NCBI RefSeq assembly: GCF_025399835.1
Contig: NZ_JAODVR010000001.1
Location: 1,488,001 to 1,552,000, forward strand
Direction: 5' to 3'
Source: Haloarchaeobius sp. HME9146
GTDB lineage: Archaea; Halobacteriota; Halobacteria; Halobacteriales; Natrialbaceae
DNA: 64,000 nt
In this document: positions 24,874-33,547 of the stretch, one piece after another
Position numbering within the stretch: position 1 is the stretch's first letter
Layout of the letters: each line of letters starts with the position of its first letter
The notes under the pieces: generated by a model
What the model saw: the letters and a program-made list of their open reading frames with translations, nothing else
The model's database searches: none
What the model was told of the DNA's origin: nothing
Translations under genes and position numbers: made by a program

Positions 24874-25596
24874 TCAGTCGTTCCGGGCGAACGTCAGGTA
24901 GCCGGTGTGACCGACGCCGCGGGTGCTCGGGCGCGAGCCGCGGTCGTCGAAGTCCATCTTGCGCTGGATGGTCTCGTAGCTCGTCACGTTCGAGAGCCCG
25001 ACCTCGCGGGCGGCCTCGACTGCGTCTCGCGTCTGCTCGACGAACGGGGAGTACACCGAGACGAACCCGCCGCGGACGAGCAACTCGGGGACCTGGCTCA
25101 CGACCTCGGCCGCATCGATGGTGTCGAGGGTGACCACGTCGAACTCGCCGAGCTCGTCGAGGTGCTCGGTCACGTCGCCGGTGCGCACGTCGACGCGGTC
25201 GTCGATACCGGCCAGACGCATGTTCTCGCGAGCCACGTCGGCGAACTCCGCTTTCTGCTCGAACGTCGTCACGTCCGCGCCAGCGCGGGCCATGTACGCC
25301 GACAGGACGCCGGTGCCGGTCCCCGCGTCGAGGACGCGGTCGCCGCCCGAGATGCCGGTCTCGCCCATGATGATGCCGATGTCGCGGGGCATCATCGGCG
25401 CGCCGGTGCGCTCGAAGTGGTTGAAAAGGTCGGGGCCACGGAGCGGCCGGACGTGGAACGCCTCGCCGAGATGGGTCTCCAGGACGGCACCGGGCTCGAC
25501 GTCGTCGGGGACCTGCAGGACGCCGAGGTCGGTCTGGAGTTCGTCGCCGGGCGGAACGAGGTACTCTCGGTCGTCGTGGACGAGTAGGACGCTCAC
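24874..25596 (-). CDS. trmI: tRNA (adenine-N1)-methyltransferase TrmI
   Basis: A 240-residue SAM-dependent methyltransferase. The beta-rich N-terminal domain (1-55) is followed by [21 protein letters not shown] (54-74), the loop before the catalytic domain that is characteristic of archaeal TrmI, then the SAM motif [10 protein letters not shown] (90-99) and LDTIDAAE (about 157-164). The archaeal enzyme makes m1A at positions 57/58 of tRNA. The start is GTG at 25596, overlapping the TGA of the NAC gene (GTGA), so synthesis is coupled to a ribosome-associated factor. Confidence 0.88.
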   Translation of the reverse strand: MSVLLVHDDREYLVPPGDELQTDLGVLQVPDDVEPGAVLETHLGEAFHVRPLRGPDLFNHFERTGAPMMPRDIGIIMGETGISGGDRVLDAGTGTGVLSAYMARAGADVTTFEQKAEFADVARENMRLAGIDDRVDVRTGDVTEHLDELGEFDVVTLDTIDAAEVVSQVPELLVRGGFVSVYSPFVEQTRDAVEAAREVGLSNVTSYETIQRKMDFDDRGSRPSTRGVGHTGYLTFARND

Positions 25597-25982
25597 TCTA
25601 GCTGGCTGACGGCGGCCGCGAGGTCACCGTCGTTGTCTTCGAGCGCCTTGCGTGCGTCTTCCTCGCTGGCACCGGTCCGGGTGACCACGAGTTCGACGTC
25701 GGAGTCCGGGATGGCCGAGCCGGCGTCGGCAGCGTCGTCGTCGTCGGTCGCTTCGACGGCACCTGCTGCGCCACGCTCGCGCTCCTCGGGTGTCCCGACG
25801 ACCTGGTAGGTCTCCTGGCCGCGAGCGTCCATCTTGGTCACCTGGGCGTCCTCGAAGACGAGGTCGAACTCCTCGGTCCGGATGATGACCTCTTCGGCGT
25901 CGACCTCCTCGACGTCGATACCCATCTGCTTCATCATCTGCTTCATCTTGCGCGGGTTCATCCCGCCACCTCCTCCAAACAT
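25593..25982 (-). CDS. nac: nascent polypeptide-associated complex protein
   Basis: A 129-residue archaeal NAC homodimer subunit. The Gly/Met-rich basic N-terminus [21 protein letters not shown] (trimmed here) contacts the ribosome, the NAC beta-barrel spans about 25-70, and a C-terminal UBA domain (about 93-129, [18 protein letters not shown]) ends the protein. The acidic Ala/Asp linker between them is long. The start at 25982 gives the family N-terminus. It is first in an operon with trmI. Confidence 0.93.
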   Translation of the reverse strand: MFGGGGGMNPRKMKQMMKQMGIDVEEVDAEEVIIRTEEFDLVFEDAQVTKMDARGQETYQVVGTPEERERGAAGAVEATDDDDAADAGSAIPDSDVELVVTRTGASEEDARKALEDNDGDLAAAVSQLE

Positions 25983-26116
25983 ACCCGGAGCGTCGCGGTG
26001 TACCGGCAAAAGGATGACGAACTTCCCGATGACGAACGTCGTACCTGTCCGGTTACGACACGAGGGCTGGGAAGGCCCACGGAGTGGTTCATCCCAGTTG
26101 AGCGCGTACGTGGGGT

Positions 26117-27073
26117 ATGGACGTGGTCATCGGTACCGGCTCGCTCGGGTCGGCCGTCGTGCGCCAGCTCACGGCGCAGGGACGGCTGGTCAGGGCAGTG
26201 AACAGCACTGGGGAGGGGGAGACACCGGAGGGCGTCGCGGTCACGGCGGCGGATATCTGCGACCCCGAGGAGGCGAAACGCATCCTCTCGGACGCGGACA
26301 CGGTCTTTCTATGCACGAATCCGGAGCGCTGTCGGGGCGCGCGCAGGGTCATGGACGTCGCGAGCGCCGTCATCGAGGGCGCTGCGGCGGCTGGCGCGAC
26401 CGTCGCGTACGGCGACACGGTCGCGGCGTACGGCCCGGCGGACGAACCCTACCACGAGGAGATGCAACCGACCGCACCCGGGCGCTGGGGGCGCGCCCGG
26501 GCCGACGCGAGCGAGACCCTGCTGGCCGCCCACGCGGCCGGGCGGATTCGGGCGGTCGTCCTCCGGACGAGCGACCTGTACGGCCCGGGCGTGCGCGACT
26601 CACCCTATGGCCAGCCGATATTCGGCCGGTTGCTAGACGGGAAGGCCGCGCTCGTCCTGGGCGACCCGGACGCGACGCACGCCGTGACCTACGTCGAGGA
26701 CGCGGCACGGGCGCTCGTCGCACTCGCCCAGCAACCCGTCACCCACGGAGAGGTGTGGCACGCGCCGACGCCGACCGCTGTGACACCGCGGGAGTTCGTC
26801 GAACTGGTCGCGGCCGCGGCCGACGTACAGCCCGACCTCCGGCGGGTCCCCGGCTGGTTCGCGCTGCTCGCCGCGCCGTTCTCGAAGCGCTACCGGCGGC
26901 TCCGTGAACTGTGGTACTGCTACGACGAACCGCACCTGGTCGACGACCGCAAGTACGTCTCGACGTTCGGTGACGTGGCGACGCCGCTCGAGGACGGCAT
27001 CGAGCGCACGGTCGAGTGGTACCGCGACGGCGGGCGGCAGGCCGTCGTCCAGCCACCGCCGGCGGCAGAATAG
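26117..27073 (+). CDS. NAD-dependent epimerase/dehydratase-like SDR with degenerate active site
   Basis: A 318-residue extended SDR. The Rossmann start is [17 protein letters not shown] (2-18) and the YGP turn (about 111-113) is present. At the catalytic position, where extended SDRs have YGxSK, this sequence has RWGRARADA (about 129-137), so both the catalytic Tyr and Lys are missing. It is therefore more likely a binding or regulatory SDR (NmrA-like) or one with different chemistry. The C-terminal half (about 225-300) carries an unusual aromatic patch [12 protein letters not shown]. It is divergent from the NAC-trmI pair. Confidence 0.75.
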   Translation: MDVVIGTGSLGSAVVRQLTAQGRLVRAVNSTGEGETPEGVAVTAADICDPEEAKRILSDADTVFLCTNPERCRGARRVMDVASAVIEGAAAAGATVAYGDTVAAYGPADEPYHEEMQPTAPGRWGRARADASETLLAAHAAGRIRAVVLRTSDLYGPGVRDSPYGQPIFGRLLDGKAALVLGDPDATHAVTYVEDAARALVALAQQPVTHGEVWHAPTPTAVTPREFVELVAAAADVQPDLRRVPGWFALLAAPFSKRYRRLRELWYCYDEPHLVDDRKYVSTFGDVATPLEDGIERTVEWYRDGGRQAVVQPPPAAE

Positions 27074-27088
27074 GGCGGGAGGGCGACG

Positions 27089-27580
27089 CTACTGGGCTTC
27101 TGCGTCGCCTGCACCGTCGCGGACGTTGACGGCCATCCCGGAGTCGAAGTCCCGCATCGCGTCGGCGGCGAGTTCTGCCCGTCCCACGGCGAGGAGGTGC
27201 CCCTCGTAGTGGACGACCAGCACCTCGTCACCGGGCCTGATGTCCGGGTCGGCGTCCTGGACGAACTTCGCGAACACGTTCTTGCCGTCGCGGACGAACG
27301 GCTCGCTGTCGTCGCCGACGACGACGCGACCGGTGGGTTCGTCGAGTGCCTCGTGGAGCTGCCGGCCGCCCTCGATACCGAGCGTGAACCGACCGTCGGT
27401 CCCGTGACTGACCAGTCTGCCGGCGTCGGCCAGTATCTGTTCGGGCCGGCCCGAGGAGGTTCGTTTCACGACGAGGTCTGCCGTCGGGGGGAACAGTGCC
27501 GCGCCCGCGCCACGACCGAACTGGTAGTCGGCGAGCACCCGCAACTCGGGTGCGTCGTCGAAGGCGTCAGGGTGAGTCAT
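27089..27580 (-). CDS. PUA-domain protein
   Basis: A 163-residue protein with an N-terminal domain of about 80 residues (DYQFGRGAGAALFPP... IEGGRQLHEAL) and a C-terminal PUA domain (about 86-155, GRVVVGDDSEPFVRDGKNVFAKFV...PGDEVLVVHYEGHLLAVGRA). PUA domains bind RNA, so it is probably an RNA-modification or translation-linked protein; with NAC and TrmI close by this is coherent. No catalytic residues were recognised. The start at 27580 (MTHPDAFDD) excludes a basic 35-residue extension. Confidence 0.8.
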   Translation of the reverse strand: MTHPDAFDDAPELRVLADYQFGRGAGAALFPPTADLVVKRTSSGRPEQILADAGRLVSHGTDGRFTLGIEGGRQLHEALDEPTGRVVVGDDSEPFVRDGKNVFAKFVQDADPDIRPGDEVLVVHYEGHLLAVGRAELAADAMRDFDSGMAVNVRDGAGDAEAQ

Positions 27581-27746
27581 GCTCCGGGGTTCGAGACCGG
27601 TCGGTGAAAGCGTGTCGGAGCGCCCGTGAGACCAACACGGTTTTGCATGAGACAAGACACCACGCACCTTGGCATGCGGTACCATTATTCTCGCACCGTT
27701 CGGTGGCGAAAGTTATATTCTGTTGCAACACGAGAATACTGACACG

Positions 27747-27923
27747 ATGAATTCAACAAAGATACTCCTCGGCGCGGTCCTGCTGTTCATCAGCTCGGCC
27801 CTGCTGCTGTACCTCGGGACACCCGGCGCGAACATCCCGATCGTGGCAGGCGGTGCGGCGTCGCTCGCGATGGCGGCCGGTGCGCTGCTGGTCGGCACGT
27901 CGGAAGGCGGCCGCCCGGTCTAA
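27747..27923 (+). CDS. 58-residue two-TM protein
   Basis: A tiny membrane protein: helices at about 5-24 and 30-50, with a Pro/Gly turn between them (GTPGANIP). ATG 27747 follows the AT-rich stretch aaagttatattctgttgc (27709-27726), a likely promoter about 25-35 bases upstream, consistent with a leaderless transcript. Function unknown. Confidence 0.6.
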   Translation: MNSTKILLGAVLLFISSALLLYLGTPGANIPIVAGGAASLAMAAGALLVGTSEGGRPV

Positions 27924-28012
27924 GCCGGATTCTTTCTCTCCCTGTTTGGTTCTCACAGTCCGTAGCGACCGCTGTCTCGGGCGTCTCGCGGCGACGAACG
28001 CCGGTCGCCCGG

Positions 28013-28510
28013 CTACAGCAAGAAGGTGTCCGGGCGCTCGGAGAGGTCGATGAACGCGTCCGATGCCTCGACGAGTTCGTCCGCGGTCGAGGATTCGAAG
28101 CCCATCACCTCGACGCGCACGCCCTCGTGCCGGAGGTGCGAGCAGAGTCGCGCGAAGTCGCCATCACCGGAACAGAGGATGATGGTGTCGTTGTGGCTCG
28201 CCAGCGTCACCGCGTCGAGCGCCATCCCGAGGTCCCAGTCGGCCTTCTTCGAGCCGTCCGCGAACGTCTTGATGTCCTTTATCTTCGGCTCGAAGCCGAT
28301 GTCCGCCAGCGCCTCGAAGAAACTCTCCTCGTCGGGCGAATCGGCGCGGATGACGTACGCGATGGCGCGGGTCAGGGTTCGGTCCTGGATGCCCTTCTCC
28401 AGTAACGAGGAGTAATCGATGTTGCGGGTGTAGATGCTCTGGGCCGTGTGATAGAGGTTCTGCGCGTCGACGAGCATGGCGACACGCTGGCCCGGATGTA
28501 TCTCGGTCAT
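28013..28510 (-). CDS. NYN-domain (LabA/DUF88) putative ribonuclease
   Basis: A 165-residue PIN-like NYN protein. Acidic residues expected to bind metal are in place: Asp15 in MLVDAQNLY, Asp91/Asp93 in KKADWDLGMALD, and Asp116/Asp118 in CSGDGDF. The protein is one domain with no fused helicase or ZnF. NYN proteins are usually RNA nucleases in RNA processing or toxin-like roles; family-level inference only. Monocistronic, with HtpX downstream on the same strand order (starts 911 bases apart). Confidence 0.88.
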   Translation of the reverse strand: MTEIHPGQRVAMLVDAQNLYHTAQSIYTRNIDYSSLLEKGIQDRTLTRAIAYVIRADSPDEESFFEALADIGFEPKIKDIKTFADGSKKADWDLGMALDAVTLASHNDTIILCSGDGDFARLCSHLRHEGVRVEVMGFESSTADELVEASDAFIDLSERPDTFLL

Positions 28511-28590
28511 AGTCGAAACGTGCAGACGGGGGGTGAAAGCCCTTTATGCCCGCCCGCGCCCGGCGGCCGCCGCGATCCGAGTCGTCGTCG

Positions 28591-29421
28591 TCAGTTCCGG
28601 AGGCGCTCGATGCGCTTCTCGACGGGCGGGTGGGTCGCAAAGAGGGTTCGCAGGAGACCCTTGTCGCTGTCGAAGATACAGAGCGCGGCCGTGCTGTCGT
28701 CGATGCGGCTCTCGTCGACGCGCTCGCTGGCACCCTGGATCTTCTCCAGGGCGCGGGCGAGCGGTTCGCCGCTACCAACGTGTTCGCGCGCGTCGGCGTC
28801 CGCGACGTACTCCCGGTACCGGGAGATGGCGAGGACGAACACCATCACGAGCATCTGGGAGATCATGCCGGCGATCCAGCCGAGGATGAAGTCGGCGAAG
28901 TCGTTGTCGCCCGCGAGGATGACCCCCCACTGGACGGCGATGCCGACGAGGGCGGCGATGGACTGGCCGAGCACCATCGTCACCACGTCACGGTTGCGGA
29001 TGTGTGCGAGTTCGTGCGCGATGACGCCCTCGAGCTCGTCACGGGAGAGTATCTGCATGAGTTCGACGCTCACGACGACGACGCCGGCACCGCGCCGGCC
29101 GGTCGCGAACGCGTTCGGCACGCCCATGCGGGCGTACTTGAGTTTCGGTTTCTCGATGCCCATGTCGTCCGAGAGTCGCTCGACCATCCGGTGAATCTCG
29201 GCGTACTCCTGCTCTGGCATGTCCTCAGCGCCGACGCTCCGGAGCGCCGCCCACTTGCCGAACTTGTACTGGAAGCCGACGAACAGGATAGTCCCGAGGG
29301 CCACGAACGGCCAGACACCCGTCCCGAACATCGTCAGCGCGACCCCGGCGATGGCCGCGTAGAATCCGAACAGGATGGTTCCGACGAACAGCATCCTGAG
29401 CTTGAGCCCTGTGTGTCGCAT
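28591..29421 (-). CDS. htpX: HtpX-family membrane metalloprotease (M48)
   Basis: A 276-residue zinc protease. Two N-terminal membrane helices (about 9-31 and 36-54), then the catalytic domain with HELAH (136-140) and the third ligand Glu in REYVADADA (about 215-223). Another hydrophobic region lies between (about 145-210), giving the usual four-helix HtpX topology. It degrades misfolded or damaged membrane proteins at the cytoplasmic face in bacteria; the archaeal role is presumed similar. VPNAFATGR (101-109) is the conserved substrate-binding strand. Confidence 0.92.
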   Translation of the reverse strand: MRHTGLKLRMLFVGTILFGFYAAIAGVALTMFGTGVWPFVALGTILFVGFQYKFGKWAALRSVGAEDMPEQEYAEIHRMVERLSDDMGIEKPKLKYARMGVPNAFATGRRGAGVVVVSVELMQILSRDELEGVIAHELAHIRNRDVVTMVLGQSIAALVGIAVQWGVILAGDNDFADFILGWIAGMISQMLVMVFVLAISRYREYVADADAREHVGSGEPLARALEKIQGASERVDESRIDDSTAALCIFDSDKGLLRTLFATHPPVEKRIERLRN

Positions 29422-29752
29422 GGGCGCCCCTTGCTCGTCAGGCCTTGTAAACTTCTCACCTCACTATCTTCCCTAGCGTGTGTCTCTCACCCATGGCACA
29501 GCCCTGTCGTTGCGGACACATCTGCGAGCGGCACAAACGTTATTGTATGCAAGAACAGTGTATGCAGTGATGACTGCCGCCACTCCAGTCCGGGCCCGAG
29601 GTCCCACGAAGAGTGGCACATTCCGTTTTACATTTGGGAAAAAATTCGCGCAGTAGAGTGCTCGAAGCGGGCGTGGCGACCCCGTTCCGGGTGCGTTCGG
29701 CTGACCTGAACTGCGCGACAGACGAATTCCCACGATACACACTACACACCAC
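29422..29752. other. gene-free gap upstream of the lysine operon
   Basis: 331 bases with no supportable gene between divergent htpX and dapA. It contains a direct repeat tgtatgca at 29545-29552 and 29559-29566 (14-base spacing) and AT-rich candidate promoters (ttttacatttgggaaaaaatt, 29626-29646, trimmed). If transcription starts near 29660, the dapA mRNA would carry a leader of roughly 90 bases, unusual for a haloarchaeon and therefore a possible control region. No riboswitch consensus was recognised. Confidence 0.4.
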
Positions 29753-30673
29753 ATGACAGACATCGATTTCAGCGGCGTCTATCCCGCCATCACCACACCG
29801 TTCCACGAGGACGGAAGCATCGACTTCGAGACCCTCCGAGAGAACGTCTCTCGCCTCGAAACGGCCGGCGTCGACGGTATCGTCCCGGTCGGCTCCACCG
29901 GCGAATCGGCCACGCTCAGCCACGACGAACACATCGAGGTCGTCGAGGCCGTCGCCGACGAGGCAGAGGAGATTCCGGTCATCGCTGGCTCGGGGTCGAA
30001 CAACACCGCCGAGGCGCTGTCGCTCTCGCAGCGGTCGGTCGAGGCAGGCGCGGACGCCCTGTTGCTCATCTCGCCGTACTACAACAAGCCCGAACAGCGC
30101 GGCTTCGTCGAGCACTACGAGGCCATCGCGGACGCGGTGGACGCGCCACAGATCGTCTACAACGTCCCCTCGCGAACCGGCCAGAACATCGAGGCCGACA
30201 CCGCGATCGAACTCGCGAGCCACGAGAACATCGCGGGCTTCAAGGCCGCCTCGGGCGACCTCGGGCAGATAACGGAGATTACGGAGCGCACCCGCGACGA
30301 GGACTTCGCGGTCCTCTCGGGGGACGACGCGCTCACGCTCCCGATGATCTCCGTGGGGGCGACCGGCACCATCTCGGTGTCCGCGAACATCGAACCCGAG
30401 CGCACCTGCGCGATGGTCGGGGCGGCGCTCGCCGGCGACTACGAACGCGCACAGGCGCTCCACCACGAACTCGGGCCGCTGTTCCGCGCCCTGTTCTGGG
30501 AGACGAACCCGATTCCGGTCAAGGAGGCGATGCGCATCCGGGGCTACAGCGAGGCACACATGCGCTCGCCCCTGACCCGGCTCTCGGATGAGTACGTCGA
30601 GCCACTCGCCGAGATTCTCGAGGAACTCGACTCGGACATGGTGCGCGAGGAACCCCAGGAGGTAGAGCACTGA
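29753..30673 (+). CDS. dapA: 4-hydroxy-tetrahydrodipicolinate synthase
   Basis: Condenses aspartate semialdehyde and pyruvate, the first committed step to diaminopimelate and lysine. 306 residues; GSTGES (47-52), YYNKP (109-113), Tyr136 in YNVPSRTG, Arg141 and Schiff-base Lys164 in GFKAASGD are all canonical for DapA rather than for sugar-acid aldolases; the Arg that binds the aspartate semialdehyde carboxylate is the deciding residue. First gene of a six-gene operon. Its TGA overlaps the ATG of dapB by one base (TGATG), and an aggagg ribosome-binding site lies 10 bases before dapB. Confidence 0.95.
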   Translation: MTDIDFSGVYPAITTPFHEDGSIDFETLRENVSRLETAGVDGIVPVGSTGESATLSHDEHIEVVEAVADEAEEIPVIAGSGSNNTAEALSLSQRSVEAGADALLLISPYYNKPEQRGFVEHYEAIADAVDAPQIVYNVPSRTGQNIEADTAIELASHENIAGFKAASGDLGQITEITERTRDEDFAVLSGDDALTLPMISVGATGTISVSANIEPERTCAMVGAALAGDYERAQALHHELGPLFRALFWETNPIPVKEAMRIRGYSEAHMRSPLTRLSDEYVEPLAEILEELDSDMVREEPQEVEH

Positions 30674-31446
30674 TGGTCCGTCTCGGTGTCACCGGTGCGA
30701 CCGGCGCGATGGGACAGGAGGTACTCGAAGCGGTCGCGGAGCGGACCGAGTTCGCCACCGTCGTCGGCTTCACCGCCTCCGGCGTCGACGACACGGTCGC
30801 CGGCGTCGAGGTCGTCTCCGACGACGACATCGAGGCCGTCCTCGCAGACCGCGAGATCGACGTGGTCGTGGACTTCACCGTCCCCGACGCCACCGTCGAC
30901 TACGCTGCGGCCTGTGCCGAATCGGGCACCGCACTGGTCACCGGGACGACCGGCCTCTCGGCCGAGCAGGAGGCGGCACTCGACGACGCGAGCGAGTCCG
31001 TCCCCGTCCTGCACGCCGCGAACTTCTCGAAGGGAATCGCGGTACTCCGGAGCCTCGTCCGTGAGGCTGCTGGGGCGCTCGACGACTACGACATCGAACT
31101 CGTCGAGGCGCATCACAACCGGAAGCGCGACGCCCCATCGGGCACCGCGAACACGCTGCTGGACGACGTCGAGTCCGTCCGCGGCGAGGAAGAGCGCGTC
31201 CACGGCCGCGAGGGTGAGGCCCCGCGGTCCGAGGGCGAAGTCGGCGTCCACGCGCTGCGAGCCGGGAACGTCACCGGCATGCACGAGGTGTGGCTCGCCG
31301 GCGGGCACGAGGAACTGCGACTCAGTCACCGCGCCGAGTCCCGCGGCGTCTTCGCCGAGGGGGCACTCGACGCGGCCCAGTGGCTGGCCGGCCGCGACGC
31401 CGGCTGGTACGATTTTGCAGACGTTCTGGAGGGAGACGACGAATGA
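30673..31446 (+). CDS. dapB: 4-hydroxy-tetrahydrodipicolinate reductase
   Basis: NAD(P)H-dependent second step of lysine synthesis. 257 residues: nucleotide loop GATGAMG (8-14), the GTTGL segment (about 95-99), and the substrate/catalytic motif EAHHNRKRDAPSGTA (about 151-165) containing the His pair, the Lys and the SGT loop. The operon position, coupled to dapA and ending in an ATGA overlap with dapD, leaves little doubt. Normal family length, no anomalies. Confidence 0.95.
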   Translation: MVRLGVTGATGAMGQEVLEAVAERTEFATVVGFTASGVDDTVAGVEVVSDDDIEAVLADREIDVVVDFTVPDATVDYAAACAESGTALVTGTTGLSAEQEAALDDASESVPVLHAANFSKGIAVLRSLVREAAGALDDYDIELVEAHHNRKRDAPSGTANTLLDDVESVRGEEERVHGREGEAPRSEGEVGVHALRAGNVTGMHEVWLAGGHEELRLSHRAESRGVFAEGALDAAQWLAGRDAGWYDFADVLEGDDE

Positions 31447-32270
31447 GCTTGCAATCCGACATCGACGACCTGTGGCAGCGACATCAGACAGACGAACTCG
31501 ACGCCGACGACCCCGAGGCGCACGACGTGCTGGCCGAACTGCTCGCCGCGCTCGAAGCGGGCGAGGTCCGGGCCGCCGAGAAGCGCGGCGGCGAGTGGGA
31601 GGCGAACGCGTGGGTCAAGCAGGGCGTCCTGCTCAGCTTCGTGCTCAACGACATCCAGCAGTACGAACACGGCGGCGTGGTCTACAACGACGTTCTGCCC
31701 CTGCAGGACACCTCGGACCTCGGCGAGCGCGGTAGCCGCAACACGCCCGACGGGACCGTCGTCCGCGCCGGGGCCCACATCGGCTCGGACTGCATCATGA
31801 TGAGCCCGAGTTTCGTGAACATCGGGGCCTACGTCGGCGACGGCACGCTGGTCGACTCGTGTGACACGGTCGGCTCCTGTGCCCAGATCGGTGAGAACGT
31901 CAAGCTCGGCGCGAACACGCTCATCGGCGGCGTCCTCGAACCGGTCGAGGGCGCGCCCGTGGTCGTCGAAGACGGCGTCTCGCTCGGCGCGGGTTGCCGG
32001 GTGACCTCGGGCTTCGTCGTGGGCGAGAACTCGGTCGTGGGCGAGAACACCCTGCTCACGCCGCGCATCCCCGTCTACGACCTCGTGGACGAGGAGGTGT
32101 ACTACGGCGAGCTGCCGCCGGAGCGCCGGGCGTTCCAGCGCTTCGTCGAGTCCTCGCTGGGCGACCACGACCTCATCCCGGGCGGCGCGTACAAGCCCGC
32201 GGTCGTGGCGACCGGCCTCGAGGCCGAAACCCTGGAAGCGACCCAGCGCGAGGAGGTGCTGCGCGAATGA
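31443..32270 (+). CDS. dapD: 2,3,4,5-tetrahydropyridine-2,6-dicarboxylate N-succinyltransferase
   Basis: Transfers succinyl from succinyl-CoA to the open form of tetrahydrodipicolinate; its presence shows that this organism uses the succinylase branch. 275 residues: a helical N-terminal domain (1-85), then a left-handed parallel beta-helix of hexapeptide repeats (about 100-225: GAHIGSDCIMM, GAYVGDGTLVDS, GENVKLGANTLIGG). Start ATG 31443 overlaps the dapB TGA (ATGA) and is preceded by a ggaggg element. The stop overlaps lysA in the same manner. Confidence 0.94.
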   Translation: MSLQSDIDDLWQRHQTDELDADDPEAHDVLAELLAALEAGEVRAAEKRGGEWEANAWVKQGVLLSFVLNDIQQYEHGGVVYNDVLPLQDTSDLGERGSRNTPDGTVVRAGAHIGSDCIMMSPSFVNIGAYVGDGTLVDSCDTVGSCAQIGENVKLGANTLIGGVLEPVEGAPVVVEDGVSLGAGCRVTSGFVVGENSVVGENTLLTPRIPVYDLVDEEVYYGELPPERRAFQRFVESSLGDHDLIPGGAYKPAVVATGLEAETLEATQREEVLRE

Positions 32271-33547
32271 GCGGCGAGGTCGCGCGGGCCGACGACGTGG
32301 CGGCCCAGGATGGCGGTGCCAGTATCCGCAGGCTCGCGGACTGGGACGCCGCCGGTCTGCGCGACTTCGCCGCCGAGTACGGCAGCCCACTCTACGTCCT
32401 CGACCTCGACCGGGTGCGCGAGAACTACCGCCGGCTCGACGCGGCGTTCCCCCAATCCGACGTGTTCTACGCCGCGAAGGCGAACACGCTGGGCCGGTGT
32501 CTCGCAACCCTGCACGACGAGGGCGCGGGCATCGAGTGTGCCAGCGCCGGCGAGGTCGCACGGGCACTCGACGCGGGCGTCCCGGGTGACCGCATCCAGT
32601 ACACCGCGGTCAACCCGCCCGCCGAGGACCTGATGACGGTCGTGGGGCTCTGGCAGGACTACCCCGACCTGACGGTCACGGTGGGCGCGGCCGACACCCT
32701 CGACCGCCTCGAAGCGCGAGGGTACGACGGCCGGCTCTGCCTGCGGGTGAACCCGGGCGTCGGCGCGGGCCACCACGAGAAGGTCCAGACCGGCGCGGAC
32801 GCCAAGTTCGGCGTCCCCTACGACGAGGCGACCGACCTGCTCGCCGAGGCCGCCGACCGCGGCTTCGACGTGGTCGGCATCCACGCCCACGCCGGGTCCG
32901 GCATCTCGGGCGAGGAGGACCTCGCGAGTCACCGCGAGCTGGTGGCCAGAATGGGCGACCTCGCGCGTGACGCGCCGGTCGACCTCGAGTTCGTGGACGT
33001 GGGCGGCGGCTTCGGCGTCCCGTACCACGAGGACGAGGAGCCTCTCGACCTCGACGCGGTGGCCGAAGCCACCCGTGAGGCCGTCGGCGACATCGACGCG
33101 ACGCTCCAGGTCGAACCGGGGCGCTACCTCGTCGCCGACGCGGGTGTCCTGCTGACGACGATAAACACGGTCAAGGAGGCGCCCGACACCACCGTGGTCG
33201 GCCTCGACGCGGGCATGACGACGCTGCTTCGCCCGGCGATGTACGACGCCTACCACGCCATGCGGAACCTGAACGCGGAAGACCGCGATGGAGACCTCGT
33301 CGACCAGACGGTCGTCGGCCCCATCTGCGAGAGTTCGGACGCGTTCTGCCAGAATCGACCGCTCCCTGCACCGGAGCGAGACGACATCCTCGCCATCGGC
33401 AACGCCGGCGCGTACGGCTACGAGATGGCGAGCCACTACAACTCCCGCCCGCGACCAGCCACCATCACGATCGCGGACGGGGCGGCGTCGCTCGCACGGC
33501 GTCGTGAAACCATCGCGGACATCACGCGACAGGAGGTATCAGAATGA
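32267..33547 (+). CDS. lysA: diaminopimelate decarboxylase
   Basis: Final step: meso-diaminopimelate to L-lysine, PLP-dependent. 426 residues, fold III: PLP-binding Lys71 in FYAAKANT, a HAHAGSGI segment (about 207-214), the phosphate-binding VGGGFGVPY (about 246-254) and the second-subunit cysteine motif GPICESSDAF (about 350-359). The start at 32267 (MSGEVARADD) is an ATGA overlap with dapD, with aggagg upstream; the N-terminus is about 20 residues longer than in bacteria. It sits inside the operon before dapF and dapE, an order that does not follow the order of reactions. Confidence 0.94.
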   Translation: MSGEVARADDVAAQDGGASIRRLADWDAAGLRDFAAEYGSPLYVLDLDRVRENYRRLDAAFPQSDVFYAAKANTLGRCLATLHDEGAGIECASAGEVARALDAGVPGDRIQYTAVNPPAEDLMTVVGLWQDYPDLTVTVGAADTLDRLEARGYDGRLCLRVNPGVGAGHHEKVQTGADAKFGVPYDEATDLLAEAADRGFDVVGIHAHAGSGISGEEDLASHRELVARMGDLARDAPVDLEFVDVGGGFGVPYHEDEEPLDLDAVAEATREAVGDIDATLQVEPGRYLVADAGVLLTTINTVKEAPDTTVVGLDAGMTTLLRPAMYDAYHAMRNLNAEDRDGDLVDQTVVGPICESSDAFCQNRPLPAPERDDILAIGNAGAYGYEMASHYNSRPRPATITIADGAASLARRRETIADITRQEVSE

